A DNA stretch of 64,000 nt, from NCBI RefSeq assembly GCF_963583255.1, contig NC_084815.1:14617724-14681723 (forward strand), written 5' to 3'. The DNA is from Pyrus communis. Its lineage: Eukaryota; Streptophyta; Magnoliopsida; Rosales; Rosaceae. A model generated the notes under the pieces. The model was given only the letters and a program-made list of their open reading frames with translations, was not told the DNA's origin and did no database searches. Positions 10,998-23,300 of this stretch are shown in pieces (the stretch's first letter is position 1; each line of letters opens with the position of its first letter). The position numbers and the translations under genes were made by a program.

Positions 10998-11863
10998 TGT
11001 CACATCCCGGCTCAGGGCGGATCACTTCCTGAGCCCGCTCCACCACCATAGCAAGATATTGTTCGATTTGGGCTTACCATTCCCTCACGGTTTTGTTTTT
11101 GGGAACTCACGAGCAACTTCCCAGTGGGTCACCCATCATGGGATTGCTCTAGCCCCCTTCTCGCTTAACTTCGGAGTTCCTACGGAACCCGAAGCCAATG
11201 AGCTCCCAAAAGGCCTCATGCTAGGTAGAGATGAGAATATACATATAAGGATCACTTCCCTGGGCGATGTGGGAACTTACAATAAAATTGTCACATCCCG
11301 GCCCGAGCGGGACCACTTCCCGGGCCCGCTCCACCACCGTAGCATGATATTGTCCGCTTTGGGCTTACCATTCCTTCACGGTTTTGTTTTTGGGAACTCA
11401 CGAGCAACTTCCCAGAGGGTCACCCATCATGGGATTGCTCTAGCCCCCTTCTCGCTTAACTTCGAAGTTCCTACGGAACCCGAAGCCAGTGAGCTCCCAA
11501 AAGGCCTCGTGCTAGGTAGAGATGAGAATATACATATAAGGATCACTCCCCTGGGCGATGTGGGATCTTACAATAAAATTGTCACATTTTGGCCCGGGCG
11601 GGACCACTTTCCGGGCCCGCTCCACCACCATAGCACGATATTATCCGTTTTGGGCTTACCATTCCCTCACAATTTTGTTTTTGGGAACTTACGAGCAACT
11701 TCCCAGTGGGTCACCCATCATGGGATTGCTCTAACCCTCTTCTCGCTTAACTTCAGAGTTCCTACTGAACCCGAAGCCAGTGAACTCCCAAAAAGCCTCG
11801 TGCTAGGTAGGGATGAGAATATACATATAAGAATCACTCCCTTGGGCGATGTGGGATATCACA
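10998..11863 (-). mobile_element. Cassandra TRIM retrotransposon, three tandem LTRs without internal domain
   Basis: Three 284-bp units lie at 10998-11281, 11289-11572 and 11580-11863. On the minus strand each begins TGT and ends ACA. Each contains the complement of plant 5S rRNA (TCTCGCTTAACTTCGGAGTT on plus, next to GGGTCACCCATCATGGGATT), the hallmark of Cassandra terminal-repeat retrotransposons in miniature. The units are separated by the same 7 bp (ATAAAAT). The whole array is flanked by CCCTT at 10993-10997 and 11864-11868, so it behaves as one insertion. No PBS-PPT internal domain remains. The open frame running through the array is a consequence of the repeat, not a protein gene. Confidence 0.9.
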
Positions 11864-13267
11864 CCCTTAATCCGCCAAGAAGAAGGAAAGCTATATAAAA
11901 TAAAAAAAGAATAGTAGTGTTGGATAAAAGTGACATTGAAACTCATGTTGGATATAGATGACATTAAATACTAAGAAAGACAGTCAGATAGAGCAAATTA
12001 GTGTTGGTCCTAACTGACACCACCTAACTATTTGATAAATAAAATAAACAACCACACTGTTGCCCATAACCGACACCACAAACCATTAATAAAAAAATAT
12101 AAAAGTCTGTCTCAGTTTTTTATTAATCTATTCTATTAAGATAAGAGGGCTTGTCAACTTTTTGTCCCTTTTTTTTTTCCAATTTTACCATCACTTTTTA
12201 ATACACAATGTTAACATGAGAAGGGCAAAATAGTAATTTTATACCGTTTGACAAAATAACAATCATATCCCCATTTTTCCTATTTTGCCCTCACATTTGA
12301 TACACACTTATATGAGATCAATTTGAAGTTATAATACGAATCCATAGTTTTATACGGTGCAGATTTTTTCACTCCACTTAGCCGCATAAATGCCTCTGAT
12401 TTCCTATTTCCTGAATTTCTGCAACAGTTTCAGAAGGAAAAATAAATTACAATATATAATTTTCATTAGAAAACAGGTTATGGGAAAAAAAAATCCCACA
12501 ACTCAAATCGACCGAGAAAACAGCAAGGAGGCCACTAATCTTTGAAAAAAAAAAAAAAAAAAAAAATCATTTTTGTGCCAATTCAATAACAAAATTTAGG
12601 TAGAATCTTAAACCCCTAATTTTAAACCAATTAGCAGCCCTAATCGTAGAAATGGTAAATAAGGGGAAAGTGCAATGAAGAAGAAGAAGGAACCTGAGCC
12701 AAAGAGCAACACACCCGGTGATGCGACTGTGAGTTGTATGGCAGTAACGGAGTGATGAAATTTGCAGAGATAGCTACACGGTGGTGCTACTGTGGTGCTA
12801 TTAAGGTGCCCTGAGACTACAATTCATATACGGAAAACCGTGGAGCAACTATGAATTTGGGATTGTTCGTTGTGATTTTGGGAGAGATGAAGGGAGAAGG
12901 AGAAAGGGAGAAGAACAAGAGAAGGAAATGGCAAATGAATGCAATGGGAAGGAGAAGAAACTAGGGAAGTGAGAAGGCAGTGGCACAAGGAAGAGAAAAA
13001 GGGGTTTTATGTAGGGTTGAAATATTTCCTGTAGCTCAAATAGAGAGCACTCTTTTACATGTAAAGAATATAACTAAAATATGTCCGATAGAATTGACAT
13101 CCTCTTTTTCATCTAAAAAAATGGCGGGAAATATCCTGTCTAATATTCCCGCCCAAAATTTTGTTACGCGAGATACGTATTTAAAAAATAATAACACTAG
13201 CTTGTCGGCTACAATGTTCAAGAAGTTTGAAAATATTTAAAAATAAAAATATACTGTCGGGTAGAAG

Positions 13268-15040
13268 TGATAGGAGCATATTTATGTGACTTTGTTAGCT
13301 TGTTTCTTTGCATTTAGTAAGTTAGTTTCTATTTATTAGAGTGTTTTAAGCCATTTTCGTGTGTTTTTAGGTCCAAGTGGCAAAGTTGGCAAGAAAGGGT
13401 ATTTTGGAGCGTTTTAGAGCAATTTTGGACTTGGAATGGATAGCACATGCATGAAGCGAGGTGGATGGACGTTTTTGAAGTTCAAATAAGGCTAGGAATG
13501 TGCTAAAGAGATGGAGAAACTAATTCAAGACATAAAAGATAAGGAATCAGCTAAAAGGAAGGAATATTATCCAAAATCTTATCCAAACATTATCCAAACT
13601 AACTTTATCTTTTCTTACCTCATCCTAATCTTATTCTACCTAAATTACAGCTGCAAGAGGGAATTATTTTCTAATTAGGACACCTAAAAACTTGGTTCTA
13701 GATGCCACACCCTTTTCCTAAAAAAGGTGCCGCATAGGCCCTTATCCTTTCTGCTAGGAACCTGCCGAATATTCTAGTCCTTATCCTCCCTGGTTTCTGC
13801 CTTATAATTAGCCTTTTCCTTGTGGGATTAGAGTGCCAAATCCTTCTCCAAAACAACTTTTGTGCCGTGCCCTCAGCCTATAAATACAATCAAAGCTGCT
13901 GCATAATGAAAAAACACACCACACACAGGAGCATGATTTTCGAAGAATAAACACATAGTGCCGTAGCTTGCAAGGAAGGAAAGCTTGGAGCTGTGCCTAC
14001 CATCCGTGGCCTTTGGATTGCTGGAGTATTTCTAGGTGTATTATGTCTTTAGTTTTTAGTTCAATGTTTGTTTTAGTTTGGTTTTTAGTTATGATAGACA
14101 TGTGGAACTAATTTCATATTAGCTAGAGGTGAATTCAAAGCCATGAACATATGTGTGATATGAATTGATTACATCCAGTTATTGTTTCATAAATCGTAAA
14201 TGCAATTTACTTATCTATTTGATTGATAACTTATTCTTGTATGTTGATTAAGGAGGCCTACTTAGTTTGCATCCATGAATTTGATGCTAAAATATAAGGG
14301 AATTTCACCTAATAGTTATGAACTTATATTTATAAGTAGTGGAAATCACTAGTCATGATTGTGTTAAGTAAATTCTTGGCAGGAGAATCATGCAATTCAT
14401 AGTTACGAATGCCATGTCAATGCTTATGATTTTCATAGAACTTAATGATCTTTGATATGTATCTCTATCATGCAGTTCATAGAGGGAACTTGATAAGAAT
14501 AATTTGATTGCGTCGCTGAGTCCAATTCAATGAATTTAGGAAAATTTGATGGTTAATTTGTGTAGTTCACGGTTAACTTGGGGCATTGTCATTCATGGTT
14601 TATAGGAATAGTAATTGGAGATCGATTTGTGTTGCATATGTGTCATGTGTGGAGAATGACCCTTTTGCTAACCTTTCACCCCCTTCACTCACCCAAATTT
14701 AGTATCAATTAGTTTGTTTTCTGCAAGTTACTTAGTTTTAGTTTTAAATTTTGTCCAAACCAAACCCCCCGCCATTGTGTCATGTTAGTTTAGTTTTAAA
14801 ATTTGTTCAAACCTGTCCCCCGTTAGTATTTTGAGTCAAGTTAAGTCTAGAATTCGTCCAAATCACCCTTTAGTTCTTGTTTTGAGTCAATTTGTTTGTT
14901 TTGCGCTGTTTTGAGTCATTAGAGTCTAGTTTTGTGTTGATTAGCATCCTTTCTAATCCTCGGCCTAGAACGATCCCTACGTACATATACTACAATTGTC
15001 TAAAAGGGGTTTAATTTTTGTGTTAGTTTTTACCATATCA
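13268..15040 (+). repeat. 5' LTR of the Athila-like element
   Basis: 1,773 bp, TG...CA ends. It aligns along its full length with 20872-22661 with scattered substitutions and small indels. Next to it on the right is the PBS. Confidence 0.92.
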
Positions 15041-15151
15041 AAATTTGTCGCTGTTGCCGGGGATTAGCAAAATTGTTAATCTTCCCCTTTGTTTCTGTTT
15101 TCGTTTTTCTTGTGTTTTTTATTTTGTTTTGTTTGTTTTAGGTATTAGTTT

Positions 15152-16345
15152 ATGACTTGAAGTTCTCAACCTGTTTGTGAGCATATATTGGAGTTTGATG
15201 ACGATTTTGAACGAACTTTGAGAAGGAAGAGGAAGCAGCCAGAATTCAATTCACCTAGTTCTAGTTCCGAATATGAATCTGAAGTTGAAATTGAAGAGGA
15301 ATTGGAAGAGGAACAAGACAAGGTTGTGGACAATTGAACAATCACGGAACTTTCAGCCTCGGGATTGGACAATGCCGTGCCTATCTGCTTTCAATATCCT
15401 AGGGCAGCTCAAGGCAAGATCGATGAGTTTGAATTGAAGTCTAGTTTGCTACATCACATTCCCAAATACCATGGGTTGTCTATGGAAGATCCAAACAAGC
15501 ATCTTAAGGAATTTGAAGTAGTATGCTCGAGTATGACACCAATCAACGTGGATGGAAATATTTTGAAGATGAAAGCCTTTCCATTCTCTTTTTTGGAAAA
15601 TGCTAAGGGTTGGCTCTTTGAATTGGCACCTGGAACCGTCACTTCTTGGGAAAATATGAAGATAGCGTTCTTAGAGAAATTCTTCCCAACTTCGAGAGTC
15701 ATTCTTTTGAGGAAGAGGATTAGTGAAATTCAACAAGGCCAAGGTGAATTTTTTCCAGCGTATTATGAGCGTTTCAAGACTCTTATTGCATCGTGCCCTC
15801 AACATTAAATGAAAGAAGAGCTTCTAATTCAATATTTCTACGAATGACTTCTTCCAATTGAGAGACAAATGCTGGATGCCTCGGCATGAGGTGCCTTGGT
15901 TAACCAAACACCAATTGATGCAAAGATCTTAATTGCAAATATAGCCTTGAATGCACAATAATATGAAGGAATTGGACAAAGAGACCCCCCACGGCAACAA
16001 CAAGTTAATGAGGTAAGTTTAATTTCAGAACTTTAATCTCAAATAGCTAATCTCTCTATTCTTTTGTCACAGGTTGTGGAAGGATCAAAAGTGCAAGGAA
16101 ATAGTACTTGTGGTGTGTGCTCTATGCAAGGACACCCCTCTGATCAATGCCCTCAATTGATAGAGAATGAGGGATGGGAAAGTGCCAACGTCATTGGGTA
16201 TCAAGGCCACAATCAGCCAAAGTATGATCCATACTCTAACACTTACAATCTGGGCCAGAGAGATCACCCAAATATGAAGTGGAGGGAGCATCAACAAACT
16301 CAACAACAAGGGGATTTAGACAACCACCCCCCGGGATATTTCTAA
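15152..16345 (+). pseudogene. Athila-like gag, with stops
   Basis: Frame from the ATG at 15152. The first stop is TGA at codon 3, and others follow near 15336, 15806, 15845, 15887 and 15958. Several look like CGA-to-TGA or CAA-to-TAA transitions when compared with the related gag at 34.4-35.0 kb. The core (15365-15808) has the retrotransposon gag signature HLKEFEVVCSSM ... FLEKFFPTSR. A CCHC zinc knuckle (CGVCSMQGHPSDQC) follows at about 16094-16150. It would have made the nucleocapsid polyprotein; it cannot now be translated through. Confidence 0.85.
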
Positions 16346-16497
16346 GGCCATTCGCACCAACACAACCTCAACCACAATCTACCTAACCAAATTCAGGTTC
16401 GTCAATGGATAACGATAAAATTCTTCAAATACTAACTTCGTTAACGCAGGGATTACAAAATCAAGCCAAAGAGGTGGGTGAATCTCAAATGGGGTAA

Positions 16498-17499
16498 GTG
16501 GCGGAATTCATGAGACAGTTTAGAGATCAAGGCAAACTACCTAGTTCAACCGTTGTAAATCCAAAGGGAGGATTTGAAACTGCTAAGGCAATCACATTAA
16601 GAAGTGGCAAGGAGGTTGGAACCGACCCACAAACATCTAAATCAAGCCAAAAGGAAGACAAGAAGCTGCTGCTCGAGGAGGAGGAAGAAGACAAGGCCAC
16701 GACAAGGGTAGAACAACCCTTGTTGCAGCCCCTTAAAGGTTCTAAGACGTCCAATACAGGTAAGTTAGGTTCAAATTCAGTTAATCTTAACAATATTCCA
16801 CCAAATGTGCCTTTCCCTCGTAGATTTATGCAATCTAAGAAAGAAGAGAATAAGAAAGACATTCTAGAAACTTTTAGGAAAGTGCAAGTCAATATCCCGC
16901 TCCTTGATGCAATCAAGCAAGTTCCAAAGTATGCCAAGTTTTTGAAAGAGCTTTACACAACGAGGAAACGAATCTTGAACAAGGAAGTGGTACGGGTAAG
17001 TGAGAATGTTTCAACAGTTTTACAAAGAAAACTGCCCCCTAAATGCAAGGATCTAGGTAGTTTTATAGTCCCTTGTGTTATTGGCAATACTAAATTCGAG
17101 CATGCCATGTTAGACTTAGGTGCATCCATTAATGTCATGCCTTACTCTATTTATGCATCTATGAACCTAGGAGAGCTGAAAAACGATGAAGTTATTATTC
17201 AATTAGCCGATCGTTCTAATGCATATCCGAAAGGAGTTTTGGTGCAGGTTAATCATTTAATCTTCTCAGCCGATTTCTATGTGCTTGAGATGGAAGATTC
17301 AACCCATTCTACTCCATTGCCGATCCTACTTAGAAGACCTTTCATGAAAACAGCCCACACCAAGATATATGTGTTCAAAGGGACGTTGACAATGGAATTT
17401 GATGGCGACATTATTGATTTCAATATTTCTGAAGCCATAAGGTATCCTATTGATGATCATTCTTGTTTTTCTATTGATATACTCGATTCGTTGGCATAG
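16498..17499 (+). pseudogene. Athila-like protease segment of pol
   Basis: 333-codon open stretch. The first half is a charged linker with an EEEEED run. The second half is a retropepsin-like domain with DLGASINVMP as the active site, a usual Athila variant of D(S/T)GAS. It is followed by QLADRS and LLRRPFM. It is in the pol region but separated from gag and RT by stops, so it counts as part of a dead polyprotein. Confidence 0.85.
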
Positions 17500-17583
17500 G
17501 AATATCTTTAAGACCTAAATGGGGATGCCTTTGAAACTACCATTGCAAAAGGAATGGGACTTAAAAACCAAGGGGCATAAATT

Positions 17584-19043
17584 GTGCACACTCATGACAG
17601 GAATGAGGATGCCCTTGCCGTGCCTCTTTGTGAAGAAGTTGCCGAGATGATGGCCGCCTTTGAATCGTTACCACAACATGTTGGTAAGCCTCCAAACCCA
17701 AATTCAATTCCTGTTTCTTCTAATAAGTTGTTACCCTCAGTGATTCAGGCACCCTCCCTCGAGCTTAAATCGTTACTAAATCATTTGAAGTACGTTTTCT
17801 TGGGAGACCAAGAGACTTTGCCAGTCATAGTCTCTTCCACACTCATGGCAGAAGAGGAGGAGAAATTGGTAAGGGTGTTGAAGGAATACAAAATAGCCAT
17901 TGGATGGACCTTGGCCGATATCAAGGGGATAAGTCCTACAACATGCATGCATCGCATACTTTTAGAGGAGGGGCTAAACCATCTCAAGAGGCTCAACGCC
18001 GACTCAACCCTCCAATGATGGAAGTTGTGAAGAAGGAGATTATCAAGCTTCTTGATTGTGGAGTGATTTACCCAATTTCTGACAGTCGGTGGGTCTTACC
18101 GGTTCAAGTTGTTCCAAAGAAATCGGGAGTCATTGTGGTGAAGAATGAAGAGAATGAACTTGTGCCCACCCGTATCTGAACAGGTTGGAGAGTTTGCATC
18201 GATTACAGGAAGCTCAACGCCACCATAAGGATGGATCACTTTCCTCTGCCGTTCATTGATCAGATGCTTGAAAGGTTAGTTGGTCATTCGTTTTATTACT
18301 TTCTTGATGGGTATTCGGGATATAATCAGATTGTCATAGCTTCGGACGATCAAGAAAAGACCACTTTTACTTGTCCATTTGGTACCTTTGCTTATCGTCG
18401 AATGCCATTCGGTTTATGTAATGCACCAAACACGTTTCAAAGATGCATGGTAAGTATCTTTTCAGATTATGTTGAGAAGATTATTGAAGTCTTCATGGAC
18501 GATTTTAGTGTTTTTGGTGATTCGTTTGATAATTGTTTAGCTAATCTCACTTTGATCTTGAAACGATGCATTGAAACTAACCTTGTTTTAAATTGGAAAA
18601 AATGTCACTTTATGGTAAAACAAGGCATAGTTTTAGGTCATATAGTTTCAGAAAAGGGAATTGAAGTTGATAAATCAAAAATAGATCTTGTACGCTACTT
18701 ACCTTTTCCCACTTCGGTAAGAGATATTCGTTCTTTCCTTGGACATGTAGGATTCTGTAGACATTTTATCAAAGATTTCTCGAAGATTGCAACACCCCTG
18801 TGCTGACTCCTACAGAAGGATGTGCCATTTGTGTTCAATGATGAATGTGAGAAGGCATTCAATCATCTCAAGGAAATGCTAACTTCAGCCCTCATCATAG
18901 TTCCACCAGATTGGAGTCTTCCTTTTGAACTTATGTGCGATGCCTCAAATTATGCAATAGGGGCTGTTTTGGGACAAAGGAAGGACAAGCAACCGCATGT
19001 TAAAGCAAGCGCTTCTTGGGAGGCAACCCATGCGTTTAAATAA
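17584..19043 (+). pseudogene. Athila-like reverse transcriptase and truncated RNase H
   Basis: A linker reads ELKSLLNHLKY ... IGWTLADIKGISP. A one-base frameshift near 17975 then breaks the frame before KPSQEAQRRLNPPMM. RT motifs follow: WRVCIDYRKLNA, the FLDGYSGYNQI block, MPFGLCNAP and the catalytic FMDD at about 18494-18505. A stop at 18803 interrupts the link to RNase H, whose start is readable (FELMCDASNYAIGAVLGQR). At about 18990 the sequence jumps to KQALLGRQPMR, a motif that in related elements lies after the integrase. A deletion of the RNase H end plus integrase is inferred. Confidence 0.88.
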
Positions 19044-20871
19044 AGAAGACCTAGGAATCTTCGGCTCCAAAACCAGATTTGCATTCCTTAACCCTACTCT
19101 TTATTGCTTTTACTTTGCCATTATTGTCATGTGTGTTAGTTGTTTGATTTCTTACGTGTGCATCTGTGCTTGCAACATTGAGGACAATGTTTGGTTTGTG
19201 AAAGGGGTAAATAAATGTTTTTCATGACGTATTTTTGAAATTCACCACCTATCACTACTAATGTTGTTATTCACTATTTTAATGTGTTTTAGTGTGTGTC
19301 ATATTACAAAAATTTGAAAAAAAGTTTGAGGAAAAAAAAAAACCAAAAAGAGTCGTTTTTGTTGCTTGTTTGTGTCTTAGGGTACCTTCCAACACAATGA
19401 TGAGGATCTGGTTTTTAATTGCATGACTATTAAAGAAAGTTACAAACATGGGTGGAAGTTTGATATGCTCTTTGGTTTATGCTTAGTTGTAGTTGTCATT
19501 TACGAATTCACATGTAATCACAAAAAGGAAAAATCAGTTTTTGTAACATGCTTGAAGGAAGAAACTCAAACTAACGCTACAACCCTGAGAGACTTGAGCT
19601 TATTCTTTGTTTGGAGAGTTATTAATCTTGATATTCTTGTTTTCTAAAGTCGTTGCATGATCTCATTATTTCTTTGCTTGGTTGCTACTTAGAATGCGTT
19701 TTCATTATTTTAGTTCCAAATACTAGAACTCATGCCCGTTTCATTCAAAGCATAAAAGTGAGTGCATAATAAATAACAAGATGAAATTGTTTAGTTAAAC
19801 CAGAGCCAAAAAGCCTTACCCTTTGCATATGTATTGTAGGTTTAACCCCTTTGAGCCTTAGTTAGCCTAATTTTCTTTGTTAGCCCACATTATCCTTACT
19901 TAGCCTAGTATAGGACTATCCATACCCTTCTTCTTAAAGATGGAGCATGACTTGTCGGGAATTCCTTTTGATCTACAATATGCAGAAAAACAAGTATGGA
20001 GGAAGGTTTTTCGTTGGAAATCTAGGTTGTACGTTTTGTGTGCCAAAGAGAAAGGGCACAAAAAAGAAAAAAAAAGAAAAAAAAGAAAAAGGAAAAGTGT
20101 GTAGAAAAGAAAGAAAAAGAATTCAAAATAAGTGAAAATGAGCTCACAAGTATTGGTTGTTGAAGAAAGGGTCCAAAAAGTTAAATATGGCCCTAAGTGT
20201 TGTGTGAATCTCCCATGGGTGTTTAAAGTTGATTTTTTGCAATTAAAAGTTGAATTCTAAGTGTTGATTTCATTATTTTGCTTACTATCACTTTAAGAAC
20301 TTTTGTTTATCTTTACCTTTCTTTGTTAGCCAATACCTTAGCCCTGTTACAACCCTTAGACTTCTATCTTGATTGTTATGTGTTTCAATATGTGGAGTTT
20401 GAAATTGGTACAAGCATATGGATCCCTAGTTCTCACTTCTAAGTAGTGGCATTCCATTCATGAGATCATATACATGTTGTATTAATAATTTCAGAAAGTG
20501 CATTCTTTGTTATAACATGTGAGTGCTAGTCTACATGTTTACATCAATCTTCTCACAAATACCTAGTGTAGGGAGTGTAGTCAGAAAATCTGTGTGAAAA
20601 TAGAGAGTATATCTGGTGCGGAATTGAGGGATTCTCTAAGGCATGTTACTACATTCAAAATGTTGTTTTAAATGATTAAATGCGAGCTAGTGAGTGGTTA
20701 CTGTGATTGAGTATGAGCTCGAGGGTAAGGATGGCTAAAATCTATGTGAGTAGTGATTTTTAAAATGTCATGTTTCATTGGAAATCCCTGAAGCAATTGT
20801 TGGAAGGTTTAGGTTTTATTTTGTTTTCTTTGTTTTCCTTGGGGACTAGCAAAGCTAAGTGTTGGGAAATT
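19044..20871 (+). other. Non-coding 3' internal region of the Athila-like element
   Basis: No credible gene. It contains a purine tract of AAAAAG repeats (20056-20130) and scattered short frames. In Athila relatives an env-like ORF can sit here, but none is recognisable. Confidence 0.6.
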
Positions 20872-22661
20872 TGATAGGAGCATATTTATGCGAATTTGTT
20901 AGCTTGTTTCTTTGCAATTAGTAAGTTAGTTTCTATTTATTAGAGTGTTTTAAGCCATTTTCATGTGTTTGTAGGTCCAAATGGCAAAGTTGGCAAGAAA
21001 GGGCATTTTGGAGTGTTTTAGAGCAGTTTTGGACTTGGAATGGATAACACATGCATGGAGCATGGTGGGTGGACGTTTTTGAATTTCAAATGAGGCTAGG
21101 AATGTGCCAAAGAGATGGAGAAACTAATTCAAGACATAGAAGATAAGCAATCAGCTAAAAGGAAGGAACATTATCCAAAACCTTATCCAAACATTATCCA
21201 AACTAACTTTATCTTTTCTTACCTCATTCTAATCCTATTCTACCTAAATTCCAGCTGCAAGGGGGAATTATTTTCAGATTAGGACACCTAAAAACTTGGT
21301 TCTAGATGCCACACCTTTTTCCTAAAAAGGTGCCGCATAGGCCCTTATCCTTTGTGCTAGGAACCTACCGAATATTCTAGTCCTTATCCTCCTTGGTTTT
21401 TGCCTTATAATTAGCCTTTTCCTTGTGGGATTGGAGTGCCAAATCCTTTTCCAAACAACTTTTGTGTCGTGCCCTCAGCCTATAAATACAATCAAAGGTA
21501 TCACATAATGAAAAAACACACCACACATAGGAGCTTGATTTTCAGAGAATAAACATATAGTGCCGCAGCTTGCAAAGAACGAGAGCTTGGAGCCGTGCCT
21601 GCCATCCATGGCCTTTGGATTGTTGGAGCATTTCTAGGTATATTCTGTCTTTAGTTTTTAGTTCAATGTTTGCTTTAATTTGGTTTTCAGTTATGATAAA
21701 CATGTGAAACTAATTTCGTTTTAGCTAGAGGTGAATTCAAAGCCATGAACATATGTGTGATATAAATTGATTACATCCAGTTATTGTTTCATAAATCGTG
21801 AATGCAATTTACTTATCTGTTTGATTGATAACTTATTCTTGTATGTTGATTAAGGAGGCCTACTTAGTTTGCATGCATGAATTTGATGCTAAAATTTAAG
21901 GGAATTTCACCTAATATTTATGAACTTATATTTATAAGTAGTGGAAATCACTAGTCATGATTGTGTTAAGTAAATTTTTGGCAGGAGAATCATGCAGTTC
22001 ATTGTTACGAATGCCATGCCAATGGTTATGATTTTCATAGAACTTAATGATCTTTGATATGTATCTTTATCATGCAGTTCATGTAGGGAACTTGATAAGA
22101 ATAATTTGATTGCGTCGCTGAGTCTAATTCAATGAATTTAGGAAAATTTGATGGTTAATTTGTGCAATTCACGGTTAACTTGGGGCATTGTCATTCATGG
22201 TTTATAGGAATAGTAATTGGAGATCGATTTGTGTTGCATATGTGTCATGTGTGGGGAAGAACCCTCTAGCTAGCTTTTCACCCCCTTCATTCACCCAAAT
22301 TTAGTATCAATTAGCTTGTATTCTGCAAGTTACTTAGTTTTAGTTTTAAATTTCGTCCAAACCAAACCCCCCGCCATTGTGTCGTGTTAGTTTAGTTTTA
22401 AAATTCGTTCAAACCTGTCCCCCGTTAGTATTTTGAGTCAAGTTAAGTCTAGAATTTGTCCAAATCACCCTTTAGTTCCTGTTTTGAGTCAATTTGATTG
22501 TTTTGCGTTGTTTTGAGTCATTAAAGTCTAGTTTTGTGTTTTTAAGTCTAATTTGTGTTGATTAGCATCATTTCTAATCCCCCGCCTAGAATGATCCCTA
22601 CTTACATATACTACAATTGTCTAAAAATGGTTTAATTTGTATATTAGTTTTCACCACATCA
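20872..22661 (+). repeat. 3' LTR of the Athila-like element
   Basis: 1,790 bp partner of the 5' LTR. It is preceded by a short purine-rich stretch (GTTGGGAAATT) that fits a degraded polypurine tract and followed by the AGAAG duplication. Confidence 0.92.
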
Positions 22662-22974
22662 AGAAGCGCAAGAAATGGCTCCTTAACCAACATTAACTTT
22701 ATGTCGGTTGAAAGCAACACTATTCTCTTTTTATACGGCACCTTCATTTAAAAAAAAATTAAAAACTAGGTTGGTTATAAGCGACATTAACAGTCTATGT
22801 CGGTTATAAACAACATAGATGGTCTATGTCCGTTAAAAATTGAAAACTATGTCGGTTATAACGGACAGTACTTCCAACACTATGTAAAGAAGTTGTTGGA
22901 AATGTCTTAACCGCTAGTATATTATATAAAACTGACACTAGTTTCCGACACAATAAGCCACTTTTGTAGTAGAC

Positions 22975-23300
22975 TCTCTTGTTTTTCTCCCTTTCTACAG
23001 CGGCTGGGGTTTTCTCCTGGACAATCATAAGGTTTTGCCTTACTTGATCGGTGAAATGACCTCTGTTCAGTCTAAGGTAGTAAGATGAGTGAGGAGCAAG
23101 AGTTGACGAAGGAGGTGGTCAATTCATTTGATCATGTCTTCCGACTAATGAAGGAGGAACAAGAAGAGGTGCAACTAGAGCCGAATGATGAAGAAAGCAT
23201 GGGGGATCATTTTTAGCTATATTAGATTGGCAAACTTTATGTGGATTAGGGGTACAACTTGCAGGTGTTTAAATAGACCATATTTACATTACGCAACATA
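22975..23300. other. Spacer with a 43-codon ORF of unknown nature
   Basis: Between the CACTA shell and the next LTR remnant. An ORF at 23085-23216 (MSEEQELTKEVVNSF...) is rich in Glu but short, and I do not recognise it. It could be an exon fragment captured by a transposon. Confidence 0.25.

Larger units (their letters stand above)
13268..22661 (+). mobile_element. Athila-like Ty3/gypsy LTR retrotransposon, defective
   Basis: The 5' LTR is 13268-15040 and the 3' LTR 20872-22661. Both start TGATAGGAGCATATTTATG and end CA(T/C)ATCA. The flanking TSD is AGAAG (13263-13267 and 22662-22666). A mutated tRNA-Asp type PBS (TCGCTGTTGCCGGGGA) follows the 5' LTR at about 15047, and a purine-rich stretch precedes the 3' LTR. 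Internally there are gag, protease, reverse transcriptase and the start of RNase H, all with stops. The rest of RNase H and the integrase are deleted, and the remaining 1.8 kb before the 3' LTR is non-coding. Confidence 0.92.
10831..22974. mobile_element. CACTA-type shell carrying two nested retrotransposons
   Basis: The left end is CACTACTACAAAA at 10831. The right end is TTTTGTAGTAG, closing at 22974 if the last two bases are mutated. Both flanks then show the triplet TCT (10828-10830 and 22975-22977), the TSD length expected for CACTA. Subterminal zones on both sides carry many TGTCGG(A/T)T/TATGTCGGTTATAA repeats. Inside are a Cassandra array (10998-11863) and an Athila-like element (13268-22661), each with its own TSD. 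Without these the shell is about 1.9 kb and has no transposase, so it was non-autonomous. Confidence 0.65.

Noticed and set aside
11118..11175. 5S rRNA similarity, possible 5S gene
   Set aside because: Only part of 5S is matched, it is diverged and sits in each LTR with TGT/ACA ends, so it is Cassandra and not a 5S array.
11059..11898. 279-codon open frame with internal three-fold repeat, looks like a repeat protein
   Set aside because: It is a frame through three Cassandra LTRs; the sequence is 5S-derived, TSD-bounded transposon DNA on the other strand.
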